DNA from: Paenibacillus caseinilyticus
Lineage (GTDB): Bacteria > Bacillota > Bacilli > Paenibacillales > NBRC-103111
Direction: 5' to 3'
DNA: 64,000 nt
NCBI RefSeq assembly: GCF_027533645.1
Contig: NZ_JAQAGY010000028.1
Location: forward strand, 1 to 64,000
Position numbers and translations under genes: made by a program. This document shows, in pieces, positions 1 through 7,424 of this stretch (position 1 is the stretch's first letter; each line of letters opens with the position of its first letter). The notes under the pieces were generated by a model. The model was not told the origin of the DNA, ran no database searches, and saw nothing but the letters and a program-made list of their open reading frames with translations.

Positions 1-50
1 TTGGATCATCCGTCTCACCCACTTTTCGTGATGACTCAATTATACGTCAA

Positions 51-95
51 AAAAAGCACAGCCACTTCAATTTTCTTGAAGTGCTGTGCTTTTTT
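51..95 (-). terminator. Flagellin gene terminator
   Basis: A near-perfect 20-bp stem with one bulged base and a 5-base loop (71-75) lies about 50 bases beyond the flagellin stop. On the minus strand it ends in a run of seven Ts (49-55 on plus). The other arm also ends in Ts, so it may work in both directions. Confidence 0.85.
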
Positions 96-147
96 ATAGG
101 ACGGACTTTTTCAGTGGCCTCGCCAAAGGCTGAGGTCCATATTCAAA

Positions 148-975
148 TTAACGGAGCAGCTGCAGTACGCCTTGCGGCTGTTGGTTCGCTTGTGCGAGCA
201 TAGCTTGCGCGGCTTGCGACAGGATGTTGTTCTTCGTTTGCTCCATCATTTCTTTAGCCATGTCTACGTCACGAATCCGGGACTCGGATGCCGTCAGGTT
301 CTCAGACGCATTGTCCAAGTTGTTGATCGTGTGCTCCAGACGGTTCTGCAGCGCCCCCAGGTACGAACGGCCGGACGATACAGATTCGATCTGTGTGTTG
401 ATCGTCGTGATCGCTGTGTTCGCACCTGCCTGTGTAGCGATGGTAGCAGCAGAGGTTGCCGTTGCGATCGCTGTCAGGTCTACACCGGCTGTGTCAAGAT
501 CGATGTCGATCGTTTGACCGGCATCTGCGCCAACATGTACTTTCAATGCAGCTGTTGCACTGCCGTCAAGCAGCTTCTGCGTATTGAACGTCGTGTTGTC
601 TTTAATGCGGGTGATTTCATTCGACAGCTGGTCGAATTCGGCTTCCAGTGCCGTTCTATCTGCCGTTACGTTCGTATCGTTCGCCGATTGAACTGCGAGT
701 TCTCTTTGACGCTGAAGGATCGAGTGTACTTCCTGCAAGGCACCTTCGCCCGTTTGGATCAAAGAGATGCCGTCTTGTGCATTGCGGGATGCCTGGTCGA
801 GACCGCGGATTTGGCCGCGCATTTTCTCGGAGATCGCAAGACCTGCAGCGTCATCGCCTGCACGGTTGATGCGGAGGCCCGAAGACAGCTTCTCGATGTT
901 CTTGCTGGCGTTCGCCGTGTTGGTGCCCAGCTGGCGGTGTGTGTTGAGTGCGGAAATGTTATGGTTGATTCTCAT
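148..975 (-). CDS. hag: Flagellin
   Basis: Flagellin, the subunit of the flagellar filament, exported through the flagellar type III system. The 275 residues carry the conserved N-terminal D0/D1 helices (opening MRINHNISALNTHRQL, about 1-140) and the C-terminal D1/D0 helices (about 190-275, ending LLR). Only about 50 residues lie between them, so the surface D2/D3 domains are missing and the filament core is minimal. The ATG has a strong ribosome site (GGAGGAA, plus 983-989). It follows csrA and fliW, whose products control flagellin translation in Bacillus, and the leader carries a matching hairpin. A terminator follows. The product is certain; export by the FliS chaperone is expected, but fliS is not in the window. 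Confidence 0.97.
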   Translation of the reverse strand: MRINHNISALNTHRQLGTNTANASKNIEKLSSGLRINRAGDDAAGLAISEKMRGQIRGLDQASRNAQDGISLIQTGEGALQEVHSILQRQRELAVQSANDTNVTADRTALEAEFDQLSNEITRIKDNTTFNTQKLLDGSATAALKVHVGADAGQTIDIDLDTAGVDLTAIATATSAATIATQAGANTAITTINTQIESVSSGRSYLGALQNRLEHTINNLDNASENLTASESRIRDVDMAKEMMEQTKNNILSQAAQAMLAQANQQPQGVLQLLR

Positions 976-982
976 CGTATTC

Positions 983-1019
983 TTCCTCCCTGAAGTTGAA
1001 TTCCGCTTCCTTGCGGAAT
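983..1019 (-). promoter_or_regulatory. Predicted CsrA-binding region in the hag leader
   Basis: In the flagellin leader RNA a 7-bp hairpin (plus 1000-1006 with 1013-1019) has the loop AAGGAA, so a GGA is displayed in the loop. About ten bases downstream the ribosome site GGAGGAA gives a second GGA. In B. subtilis CsrA binds exactly this pair (BS1 hairpin loop and BS2 at the ribosome site) and blocks hag translation. The sequence pattern is seen directly; binding is inferred from the family and from csrA next door. Confidence 0.72.
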
Positions 1020-1080
1020 ATGGTTTAGTAGCTTGGGAAAGATGAAGGTCGGCCGCCCATCATTTTCCACTACACACCAT

Positions 1081-1107
1081 ATATCGGCAGCTTCAAAGAG
1101 AATATGA
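1081..1107 (-). promoter_or_regulatory. Sigma-D promoter of hag
   Basis: The minus strand has GCCGATAT (plus 1081-1088), an exact match to the Bacillus sigma-D -10 element, 106 bases before the flagellin ATG. The -35 is weak: TCAT after 15 bases where TAAA is expected. Transcription would begin near 1074 and give a leader of about 100 bases holding the CsrA hairpin. Confidence 0.7.
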
Positions 1108-1127
1108 ATAGATTTTTCCCCTTTAAA

Positions 1128-1373
1128 TTACTTTTTTTCCTTACTGAGCAGTTTTTTCAGCTGGTCGATTCCATGAGTCGTTGTCTCTTTTGAGACGGAG
1201 GCTTCCAGATTGGATTCTTTGAGAGCCAAATAGATTTCCTTGCGAAGGATTTGCTGCTGCCGCGGGGCCGTGAAACCGAGCTTCACCGTCTCTCCTTCCA
1301 CAGCGAGAACCACAACTTCGACCTGATCGCCAATCATGATAGATTCGCCTTTTTTGCGTGTAAGTACAAGCAT
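1128..1373 (-). CDS. csrA: Carbon storage regulator CsrA
   Basis: CsrA is a small homodimeric RNA-binding protein that grips GGA-containing hairpins and blocks translation; in Bacillus its main target is flagellin mRNA. The 81-residue protein has the canonical start MLVLTRKKGESI. The reading frame opens at a GTG at 1382, but that codon abuts the GAGGGGGAG ribosome site with no spacing, whereas the ATG at 1373 is 8 bases away and gives the family N-terminus, so 1373 was chosen. It follows fliW directly, with the ribosome site inside the end of fliW, which suggests coupling. FliW would bind and inhibit CsrA until flagellin titrates FliW away. Confidence 0.95.
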   Translation of the reverse strand: MLVLTRKKGESIMIGDQVEVVVLAVEGETVKLGFTAPRQQQILRKEIYLALKESNLEASVSKETTTHGIDQLKKLLSKEKK

Positions 1374-1378
1374 TCGTG

Positions 1379-1822
1379 TCACTCCCCCTCTTTCGATTGC
1401 GCAATAAGCTCCACTAAGCTGTGCTTGGTGCCGTAAGGTGATTGGTGGAGGACAATTTGCTTGCCTAAGCGGCTTACCTTGTTCACGACGATAGGCCCCA
1501 TCAGATTCAGGGTGTACTGCTCCGGCTTTTCTCCAAGGGTCACGATGGACCAGACCTCTATACCTTCTTCGGACTGTATGTTCAGCTCGTCCTGATCGCT
1601 CTGATGCAGCTCAAATTCATAAGCTTGAAAAAGATCAAAGGGATTCAGTATGACAAAGTGCAGCCGTTCTTCCTCAAGCGACTGAAGATAGGAGAAGGCT
1701 TCACCCCGTCCGATAATAATAAAGCGGGTATACTCTTCGAAACCCGGTATTCCTTGGGGAAAAGTAATAACTTCATTGTCCGTATATTCGATTTCTCCCA
1801 AAGCCAATGTCTGAATACGCAC
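1379..1822 (-). CDS. fliW: Flagellar assembly factor FliW
   Basis: FliW binds either CsrA or flagellin and so matches flagellin translation to secretion. About 147 residues, with the family signature FPQGIPGFEEYTRF near the start. The frame opens at a GTG at 1831, but the AGAAGG ribosome site touches that codon; a second GTG at 1822 lies 9 bases from it and is preferred (the difference is three residues). A terminator (1886-1923) separates fliW from the upstream flgM-flgL operon. No clear promoter was found in the 60 bases between, so fliW-csrA may depend on read-through or on an unrecognised promoter. Confidence 0.92.
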   Translation of the reverse strand: MRIQTLALGEIEYTDNEVITFPQGIPGFEEYTRFIIIGRGEAFSYLQSLEEERLHFVILNPFDLFQAYEFELHQSDQDELNIQSEEGIEVWSIVTLGEKPEQYTLNLMGPIVVNKVSRLGKQIVLHQSPYGTKHSLVELIAQSKEGE

Positions 1823-1885
1823 TAGACGCACCTTCTTTCGTTGTAGATGTTCTTTTCCATGTTCGGTTCAAAGGACGGTTGGAAT

Positions 1886-1923
1886 AAAAAAACGAGCTAT
1901 AGCGCAAAATGCATCTATAGCTC
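1886..1923 (-). terminator. Terminator after the flgM-yviE operon
   Basis: A perfect 9-bp stem (1894-1902 with 1915-1923) and a 12-base loop are followed on the minus strand by seven Ts (plus 1885-1892 region). It sits 15 bases after the DUF6470 gene and before fliW. Confidence 0.82.
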
Positions 1924-1937
1924 CATTATGACTCTTT

Positions 1938-2519
1938 TTAAATTTTATAGTCAATCTGCGGCGGTGTGAATTCGACACTCGCTTGCTGCTGAAGATAAAT
2001 ATCAAGCTTACCGCGTGTGTATTGGATTTCCGGGGCGTTCCGGGTTGCCTCGATATGTACTTCAGCCGGCTGAATATCCCTACTCAACTGCACCGGCTCA
2101 TAACTTAAATCGACATTGTCGTAAGCGGCATCGCCCATATACATGTATTCCCCAAAATCAATATCGTTCGTACTATCGGCTGCAAGCGCGGCTATAGCAT
2201 TCTCTTTGGTATGGATGGCAGCCAGACGATTGCCGTCTTCCACGATCTTGGCGATTCCCTGAAGCGCAATGCTCTGACTTTTGGAGTAGATCCGGTTCAT
2301 TACCTCCAAATGTGGACCATTCCCGAGGGCATCCCGCCAGGCGCTGTTATCGATGGACAGCGTGCCGCCTTCCTTATGGTAATCATGCTTCGCCGGAGTA
2401 GTCGTGATCTCCAGCGAAGCAGGACTTTGCGATATAGAGAATTGCCCGGGATCCGCATCAATACCTATACGTGCGTACTGCTGATGAATGCCTATTTGAG
2501 GCGATACGGACAAACTCAT
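1938..2519 (-). CDS. yviE: DUF6470 family flagellar-locus protein (YviE-like)
   Basis: A 193-residue soluble protein with no signal peptide or membrane segment, starting MSLSVSPQIGIHQQYARIGI. The opening and the position between flgL and fliW match B. subtilis YviE (DUF6470), whose role is unknown. The body has several short strand-rich stretches with repeated 'ITTTPA', 'EIQYTRGKLDIYLQQ' style motifs, which suggests a beta-rich fold. It is 10 bases downstream of flgL, in the same operon, and is followed by a terminator. Membership of the flagellar operon is firm; a flagellar role is inference. Confidence 0.82.
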   Translation of the reverse strand: MSLSVSPQIGIHQQYARIGIDADPGQFSISQSPASLEITTTPAKHDYHKEGGTLSIDNSAWRDALGNGPHLEVMNRIYSKSQSIALQGIAKIVEDGNRLAAIHTKENAIAALAADSTNDIDFGEYMYMGDAAYDNVDLSYEPVQLSRDIQPAEVHIEATRNAPEIQYTRGKLDIYLQQQASVEFTPPQIDYKI

Positions 2520-2529
2520 AGACCCACCC

Positions 2530-3426
2530 CTATCTCAAGAAATCGACCAGGGAAGAGGAAATGATTTTGGATCCTACCGACAGGGAAGCCTGATAAACGT
2601 TCTCGTCCGTCTTCAAGTTCGTAATGACCTCGGAAATATCCGCATCTTCCGTACGGGACTGCAAGGTCTGAAGGTTTACGTTAATATCCTGCAGACGGGA
2701 TTGGGCGAGTTCAATCCGGTTCATCCGGGCACCCACGTCTGCACGCCCTTGAAGGAAGAGATCGTTAGCTTGGTCCAAGCGGCCCAAAGCATCATTAATT
2801 CCAGTTTGGCTGCCGGAGCCCAGGGCACTGGAGAGATCCTGCAGCACCTTGAATACATTGGAATCCGAAGAAGCCTTACCGAAAACCTCATCGCCTGTAA
2901 TGTTTGCTTTTACTCTTACACCCGCACCGATGTCGTACTGGATGGCTCCCGTATCCACTGTAGCCGTTGCAGCATTGGCGGCGGTATATGGGGCTTGATC
3001 GGTAAGCTGTCCGTTAAAGACATGCTTGCCGTTGAACTCGCTGTTCCCGATGGTTACCATCTGCTGATAAAGCTGATCAATTTCCGTCTTGATCGCATTG
3101 AGGGCCTGTTGAGGATTGGTGCCATTAGCCCCCTCTACCGCCAGCTCGCGGGCACGCTGAATCACGGTGTTCGCCTGATCCAAGGTCGTATCCGTATACT
3201 CGAGCCAGGATACGGCAGTCGTTACGTTGCTCTCATACTGGTCATTGGCCGAAAGCTCGCTGCGGTAGCGGAGTGCAAAAGTCATGCCTACCGGGTCGTC
3301 GGAGGGCTTGTTGATTTTGCGGCCGGTGGACAGCTCGTTCTGATGCGTATTGATGCGGTTCAGGTTCGTATTGATGTTACGCAGCAGCTGGTTGTTCAGC
3401 ATCCCTTGCGTTACCCGCATAGTCAT
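2530..3426 (-). CDS. flgL: Flagellar hook-filament junction protein FlgL
   Basis: FlgL (HAP3) joins the hook-side FlgK to the first flagellin subunits. The 298 residues share the flagellin-like N-terminus (MRVTQGMLNNQLLRNINTNL, then ELSTGRKINKPSDDPVG) and the C-terminal helix ending SSSLVDFLR, with the variable part in the middle (about 130-210). It lies 42 bases after flgK and 10 bases before the DUF6470 gene, in the flgM-flgN-flgK-flgL-yviE order known from Bacillus. Transcription probably comes from the sigma-D promoter before flgM. Confidence 0.96.
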   Translation of the reverse strand: MTMRVTQGMLNNQLLRNINTNLNRINTHQNELSTGRKINKPSDDPVGMTFALRYRSELSANDQYESNVTTAVSWLEYTDTTLDQANTVIQRARELAVEGANGTNPQQALNAIKTEIDQLYQQMVTIGNSEFNGKHVFNGQLTDQAPYTAANAATATVDTGAIQYDIGAGVRVKANITGDEVFGKASSDSNVFKVLQDLSSALGSGSQTGINDALGRLDQANDLFLQGRADVGARMNRIELAQSRLQDINVNLQTLQSRTEDADISEVITNLKTDENVYQASLSVGSKIISSSLVDFLR

Positions 3427-3468
3427 GGCTTATCCTCACCTCAGTTATAGTATAAGTGCTTACTCTAT

Positions 3469-5076
3469 TTATCGGCCTACGGTTCCCATCCCGTTAATGA
3501 CTTTATCTAGCATTTCGTCAAACGTGGTCAGCGAACGGGCAGCCGCATTATATGCATGCTGATACTTGATCATATTCGCCATTTCTTCATCGAGGGATAC
3601 ACCGCTGACAGCGGAACGGTTGGAGTCCACCTGATCGACCAGAATCTGCTGATTCGTAGCTTGGCGGGTCGCTTCTTGGCTCTGCACGCCGAGTTCGCCA
3701 ATAATGGAGCGGAAGAACTCGTCGAAGGTACCGTCGGTCAGAATCGGTCTGCCGGTCGAGGTCGGGTCGAAGTCTACCCGTTCGCTGCGGACATTGGCCA
3801 GGAGCAAAGCCATGTCGTTATTGCCCTTCACAACCTTCTCCTTACCGTCCGTCCCCATATAAGTGCGCAGCGAGGAGGAAATGTTCGATACGTCCTTTTG
3901 GATCAGACTGTTCACTGTAACACTGGCAGCATTGAATTCCGTCTGGCCTTCCTTCAACGAGAAGAACGGCAGACCGGAAGTCACCGGATCATTCCCGGAA
4001 TAACCAAGGGCATGCAGCCCGTTAAATCCTTTTACGGTTACGTTCGTATCCGCACCAAGGGTACGGTCAGCCAGGGTGCCCGTGAACTGCTTTTGTTCCG
4101 TTGTGCCGTCATTCTTCATCAGGGTGAGGGTGGTGCCTTCCGGAATAACGGATCCCGCAGGCAACTTGATTTGCATGTCTCCCTGAACCAGTGTCTTCAG
4201 CATGTTGTCGAGCTGGAATTGATAGTTCCCCACATAAGTGTCTCTCGACTGAATCATCCCATAGACTTCCCCGCCGTTCAGATCACCGGCCGCCGCCGCT
4301 GCTTCCATAGAAGCCGTAGTGAAGGTCGTCCCGACTTGGTTGCCCGATACCAACGTCACATTCCCCATCTTCACGTTGTATCCGCTGGCTTCTTCCGTAT
4401 GCGTCACATTCACAATCTTGGACAAGCCGTCCATGAGTAGATCCCGCTGGTCGCGGAGGTCATTTGCATTGTTGCCCAAGCCTTCGATCCGGTAAATCTC
4501 CTCATTCAGCTTTCCAATTTGCTTGAGCGCCGTATTGGCTTCCTGCGCTTTGATCCCAATGCTCTCCGTAAGATCTGTCGAGAGCTCGGAGAGCTGGCGC
4601 GAAGTTTGATTGAATGCATCGGTCATCGCCAGGGCCCGTTCCTTCACCAAGACGCGGGCTGTTGTATTCTCCGGCGATTTGCTTAGCTCCTGCCAGGAAC
4701 TCCAGAACCCTTCGATGGTCTGCCGGATTCCGGTGTCGGAGGGCTCGTTCATGATGGATTCCAGTTTTTCCAATGTATCTTTACGAATGGACCAATCGCC
4801 CAGACTTTTATTTTCATTGTGATATTGGTTATCGAGGAACTTCTCCCGGATCCGGTTGATCTGGTCGAACTCTACCCCTTGGCCGAGCTGTCCTGGAATA
4901 TTGCTGCGCATCATACCCGGATATTCGATCGGGATCGATGCCACCATATTGACGACCTGCCGGGAGTATCCTTTGGTGTTGGCATTGGCAATGTTGTGGC
5001 CTGTAGTACTCAGCGCCGCTTGTTGGGTGAACAAGCTGCGTTTCGCTATCTCGATTCCGCCAAATGTAGAACGCAT
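3469..5076 (-). CDS. flgK: Flagellar hook-associated protein FlgK
   Basis: FlgK (HAP1) caps the hook and forms the first junction ring. The 535 residues begin with the rod/hook-family motif (ALSTTGHNIANANTKGYSRQ, about 21-40) and end with the matching C-terminal helix (SLDEEMANMIKYQHAYNAAARSL), both of which pack into the D0 core. The length is normal for Bacillus FlgK. The ATG has GGAGGGA eight bases upstream. It lies 94 bases after flgN, whose product is the FlgK/FlgL export chaperone. No defects were seen. Confidence 0.97.
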   Translation of the reverse strand: MRSTFGGIEIAKRSLFTQQAALSTTGHNIANANTKGYSRQVVNMVASIPIEYPGMMRSNIPGQLGQGVEFDQINRIREKFLDNQYHNENKSLGDWSIRKDTLEKLESIMNEPSDTGIRQTIEGFWSSWQELSKSPENTTARVLVKERALAMTDAFNQTSRQLSELSTDLTESIGIKAQEANTALKQIGKLNEEIYRIEGLGNNANDLRDQRDLLMDGLSKIVNVTHTEEASGYNVKMGNVTLVSGNQVGTTFTTASMEAAAAAGDLNGGEVYGMIQSRDTYVGNYQFQLDNMLKTLVQGDMQIKLPAGSVIPEGTTLTLMKNDGTTEQKQFTGTLADRTLGADTNVTVKGFNGLHALGYSGNDPVTSGLPFFSLKEGQTEFNAASVTVNSLIQKDVSNISSSLRTYMGTDGKEKVVKGNNDMALLLANVRSERVDFDPTSTGRPILTDGTFDEFFRSIIGELGVQSQEATRQATNQQILVDQVDSNRSAVSGVSLDEEMANMIKYQHAYNAAARSLTTFDEMLDKVINGMGTVGR

Positions 5077-5170
5077 GAGTTCGCTTCCCTCCGGTATCTG
5101 TGCCGCAGCGGTCCGTAGATGTCCTCCGGGTTTCGCAGTCAGCCGTTAGTATAATAATGGTTCGGTAAGA

Positions 5171-5671
5171 TTAAGCTCTGGAATCAAACATACCCTGACG
5201 CTTCGGCCCACTGGCTGCAGCTTGAGGGTTCTTATAAACGAACTGGTCCTCGGGAGGACCTACGATCAAATCAAGCGAGTAGTCAATGTAGGCGAGCGAA
5301 TGCTCGATCATCTGTTGATTCACCCGGTTTAGCTCCCGCAGCTTTCGTATGGAAGCCGCCAGTTCCTTCTGCTTGTCGAGCAGCAGCTTTTTGTCCTCTA
5401 TATTAAACAAAATCTTCGTCAGATCGCTTATAGTTACGCGGGGGTTCGGCTTATAGCCTTTCTCCATCAGGAATGCGCCGGTCACTTCCACCCGCTGCAC
5501 TTCCAGTTCCCCGATCCGCTTCAGCAGCTTGTTCTCTTTGGTTACAATCTGCATCAGCTGTTCCACTTGGTTATGGATGAGCACATGTCTCTTCTGCTCT
5601 GCGAGCTCCAGAAGCGAGTTGTGAATATCGTTGAGTTCGGTCATGGTATCGAGCAGGGCCTCGAAAGACAT
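5171..5671 (-). CDS. flgN: Flagellar export chaperone FlgN
   Basis: A 166-residue, almost wholly helical protein with heptad-like leucines (LAEQKRHVLIHNQVEQLMQI; KNKLLKRIGELEVQRVE), as expected of the FlgN family (YvyG in B. subtilis). FlgN keeps FlgK and FlgL export-competent and delivers them to the type III gate. It sits between flgM (24 bases upstream) and flgK, its partner. Sequence similarity in this family is weak, so the call rests on fold character, length and position together. Confidence 0.9.
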   Translation of the reverse strand: MSFEALLDTMTELNDIHNSLLELAEQKRHVLIHNQVEQLMQIVTKENKLLKRIGELEVQRVEVTGAFLMEKGYKPNPRVTISDLTKILFNIEDKKLLLDKQKELAASIRKLRELNRVNQQMIEHSLAYIDYSLDLIVGPPEDQFVYKNPQAAASGPKRQGMFDSRA

Positions 5672-5695
5672 GAGCTCACCACCTCCAGGATTAAA

Positions 5696-5977
5696 TTAGG
5701 TCAGATAGGGCAGCATTCGGTCAGCCAGCTTGCTTGCATCCACGGAGTAAGTCCCGGATTGTACAGCTTGCTTCAGTGCATTGATTTTCTCAGCGCGCGC
5801 ATCTGCCGCATTGCCGGCAGCTTTCACGCTTTGGGATTCGAGAAGCTCTTTCGCTTGACTCGAAATCTCCACCTGATCCTTCTGCTTCGTTTTGGCAGGA
5901 GCCGCAGCTTGCTGGGTATCAGCCGTTTTCTTATAGCGGCTGATGGCACTCAGTTGATTCGATCCGTTGATTTTCAT
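5696..5977 (-). CDS. flgM: Anti-sigma-D factor FlgM
   Basis: FlgM binds sigma-D (sigma-28) and holds back late flagellar genes until the hook is complete. The 93 residues have the usual disordered N-terminus, opening MKINGSNQLSAISRYKK, and the C-terminal sigma-binding helices (VEISSQAKELLES; AVQSGTYSVDASKLADRML). A near-consensus sigma-D promoter lies 58 bases upstream, so FlgM is in a negative feedback loop with its own sigma factor. First gene of flgM-flgN-flgK-flgL-yviE. Confidence 0.95.
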   Translation of the reverse strand: MKINGSNQLSAISRYKKTADTQQAAAPAKTKQKDQVEISSQAKELLESQSVKAAGNAADARAEKINALKQAVQSGTYSVDASKLADRMLPYLT

Positions 5978-6034
5978 TTGAATTCACCTCAATCGGCAGT
6001 AATAGATAATCCCGCCGTTTTCGATACAACTATT

Positions 6035-6062
6035 ATATCGGCCGGCGGGATCACAAAGTTTA
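6035..6062 (-). promoter_or_regulatory. Sigma-D promoter of the flgM operon
   Basis: The minus strand reads TAAA, 16 bases, GCCGATAT (plus 6059-6062 and 6035-6042). Both boxes match the Bacillus sigma-D consensus exactly, and the 16-base gap is in the allowed range. It lies 58 bases before the flgM ATG, within the end of the yvyF-flgM gap. Confidence 0.87.
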
Positions 6063-6079
6063 GTGGGAATATATGCAAA

Positions 6080-6493
6080 TCAGCGCTCATTCTTATCTTT
6101 GGATTGGAATGTCGCTTTATGCTGTTCGTTAAACAGCCGTTTTCTTTCTTCCTGGGCATGCAGGTCGCTTGTATCCTTCATGAGGCGGCTCCGGCACGAG
6201 TCGCACAGATTGCCTTCCCGGATCGATGATCCGCAAGCATCGCACTCATAGGACATATTCGGATTGTTCTTGATCGAGATGCGGCCGTCGCGGATGAATT
6301 TCATAATCTGCTTCATCGACACTTCGGTTCCTTCGCTAAGCTCCTGCATAGAGCAGCCACGGTTCTCACGAAGGAATTTCAGACATTTTTCGTACTGCAG
6401 CTCGATTTCTTTGATGCATGCAGGACAAACACCGAAGTTGTTCTTCATATAGATTTTGCCGCAGCGGTTACAGTTTTCCACATTCAGACTCAT
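6080..6493 (-). CDS. yvyF: YvyF/FliT-region flagellar operon protein (TIGR03826 type)
   Basis: A 137-residue protein with two zinc-ribbon-like cysteine pairs: CNRCGKIY (about 8) with CPACIKEI (about 23), and CDACGSSI (about 84) with CDSCRSRL (about 97). Between them is a helix-turn-helix-like stretch (MQELSEGTEVSMKQIMKFIR). This matches the YvyF family found between comFC and flgM in Bacilli, whose function is uncertain. The second half is charged and probably flexible. The ATG has GGGGAGGAAG upstream. The pattern suggests a small nucleic-acid-binding or regulatory protein, but that is inference. Confidence 0.88.
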   Translation of the reverse strand: MSLNVENCNRCGKIYMKNNFGVCPACIKEIELQYEKCLKFLRENRGCSMQELSEGTEVSMKQIMKFIRDGRISIKNNPNMSYECDACGSSIREGNLCDSCRSRLMKDTSDLHAQEERKRLFNEQHKATFQSKDKNER

Positions 6494-6608
6494 CGCATAC
6501 TTCCTCCCCTGGTGCCTGTCCTACTATACTTTTAGTGTAGCCTAAAATAAGGACAAACGCACATATAAAATTGTTGTAACTGTCCGTATACTCTGATGCG
6601 GTCGCAGT

Positions 6609-7373
6609 TTATCTGGCCCAACTGATCCCGCATACGTCCACCGGGGTAATCACAGCCTCACGGATGGTTCGGGCACACTCGTTCAGCGTACTGCCCGTGG
6701 TGTAGACATCATCAATGAGATATACGCGCAGAGGACGGTGGCGGCCTGCCTGGCGGAGCCATTCGGCTCCCTCCGGTTCTGCCCCGAACACGCCCTGCAG
6801 ATCCTGCAGCCGGTCCTGCCGGCTCTTAAAGCTCATCTTGCCCGTATGACGCGTACGCCGAAGCAGTGGTAGAACCGGAAGGCCGGTAAGCCGCCCGAGC
6901 TCCATTGCCAGCTGTGCAGCCTGATTGAAGCCGCGCTCATCATACCGCTCCCTGCTCAGCGGCACAAAGGATAAGATTTCCGTGGCGGGAGCTTCCTCCG
7001 CTTGGCGGTGAAGCTGATAGGCATGCAGCAGCATGTGCCCCAGCAGCTCTCTCAGCGATTCTTTACCCCGGTATTTATAGAGGGCCAGCCACTCCTTCAT
7101 ATGATCATTATATCGAACAACGGAGCGGTTTTTTGAATAGTAAGTAATTTCCCTCCTTAAACAGTCCTGGCAATCATCCGGCCGGCCGCAAATCCTGCAG
7201 CGGACCTCCGTAACCCAAGAGATGTGGGACCAGCAGAGACCGCAAAGCGGCAGAGCGCGGGTTCCGTCCGAGCCCCCGCCGCAGATGAGACAAGGTGATT
7301 CGCGGGAGACCAGCAGGCTCTCTGTCTGCTGTCGCAGCTGGTTCAGCAGGGATCGAATCTTTTCTTTCCACAT
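6609..7373 (-). CDS. comFC: ComF family phosphoribosyltransferase-like protein ComFC
   Basis: ComFC is needed for natural DNA uptake, probably helping the cytoplasmic ComFA ATPase. The 254 residues have an N-terminal zinc-ribbon part (CLICGG, CGLCWSH, CRICG, CQDC; about 23-65) and a C-terminal phosphoribosyltransferase fold with the PRPP loop VYLIDDVYTTGSTLNE (about 218-233). It lies 51 bases after comFA; no comFB sits between them, unlike B. subtilis. No ComK-type A4-N5-T4 box was seen before the comF genes. Confidence 0.94.
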   Translation of the reverse strand: MWKEKIRSLLNQLRQQTESLLVSRESPCLICGGGSDGTRALPLCGLCWSHISWVTEVRCRICGRPDDCQDCLRREITYYSKNRSVVRYNDHMKEWLALYKYRGKESLRELLGHMLLHAYQLHRQAEEAPATEILSFVPLSRERYDERGFNQAAQLAMELGRLTGLPVLPLLRRTRHTGKMSFKSRQDRLQDLQGVFGAEPEGAEWLRQAGRHRPLRVYLIDDVYTTGSTLNECARTIREAVITPVDVCGISWAR

Positions 7374-7424
7374 TAGTTTCTATTACCCACCTCATCAGAC
7401 CCCGGCCATACGGGCCATATATAT

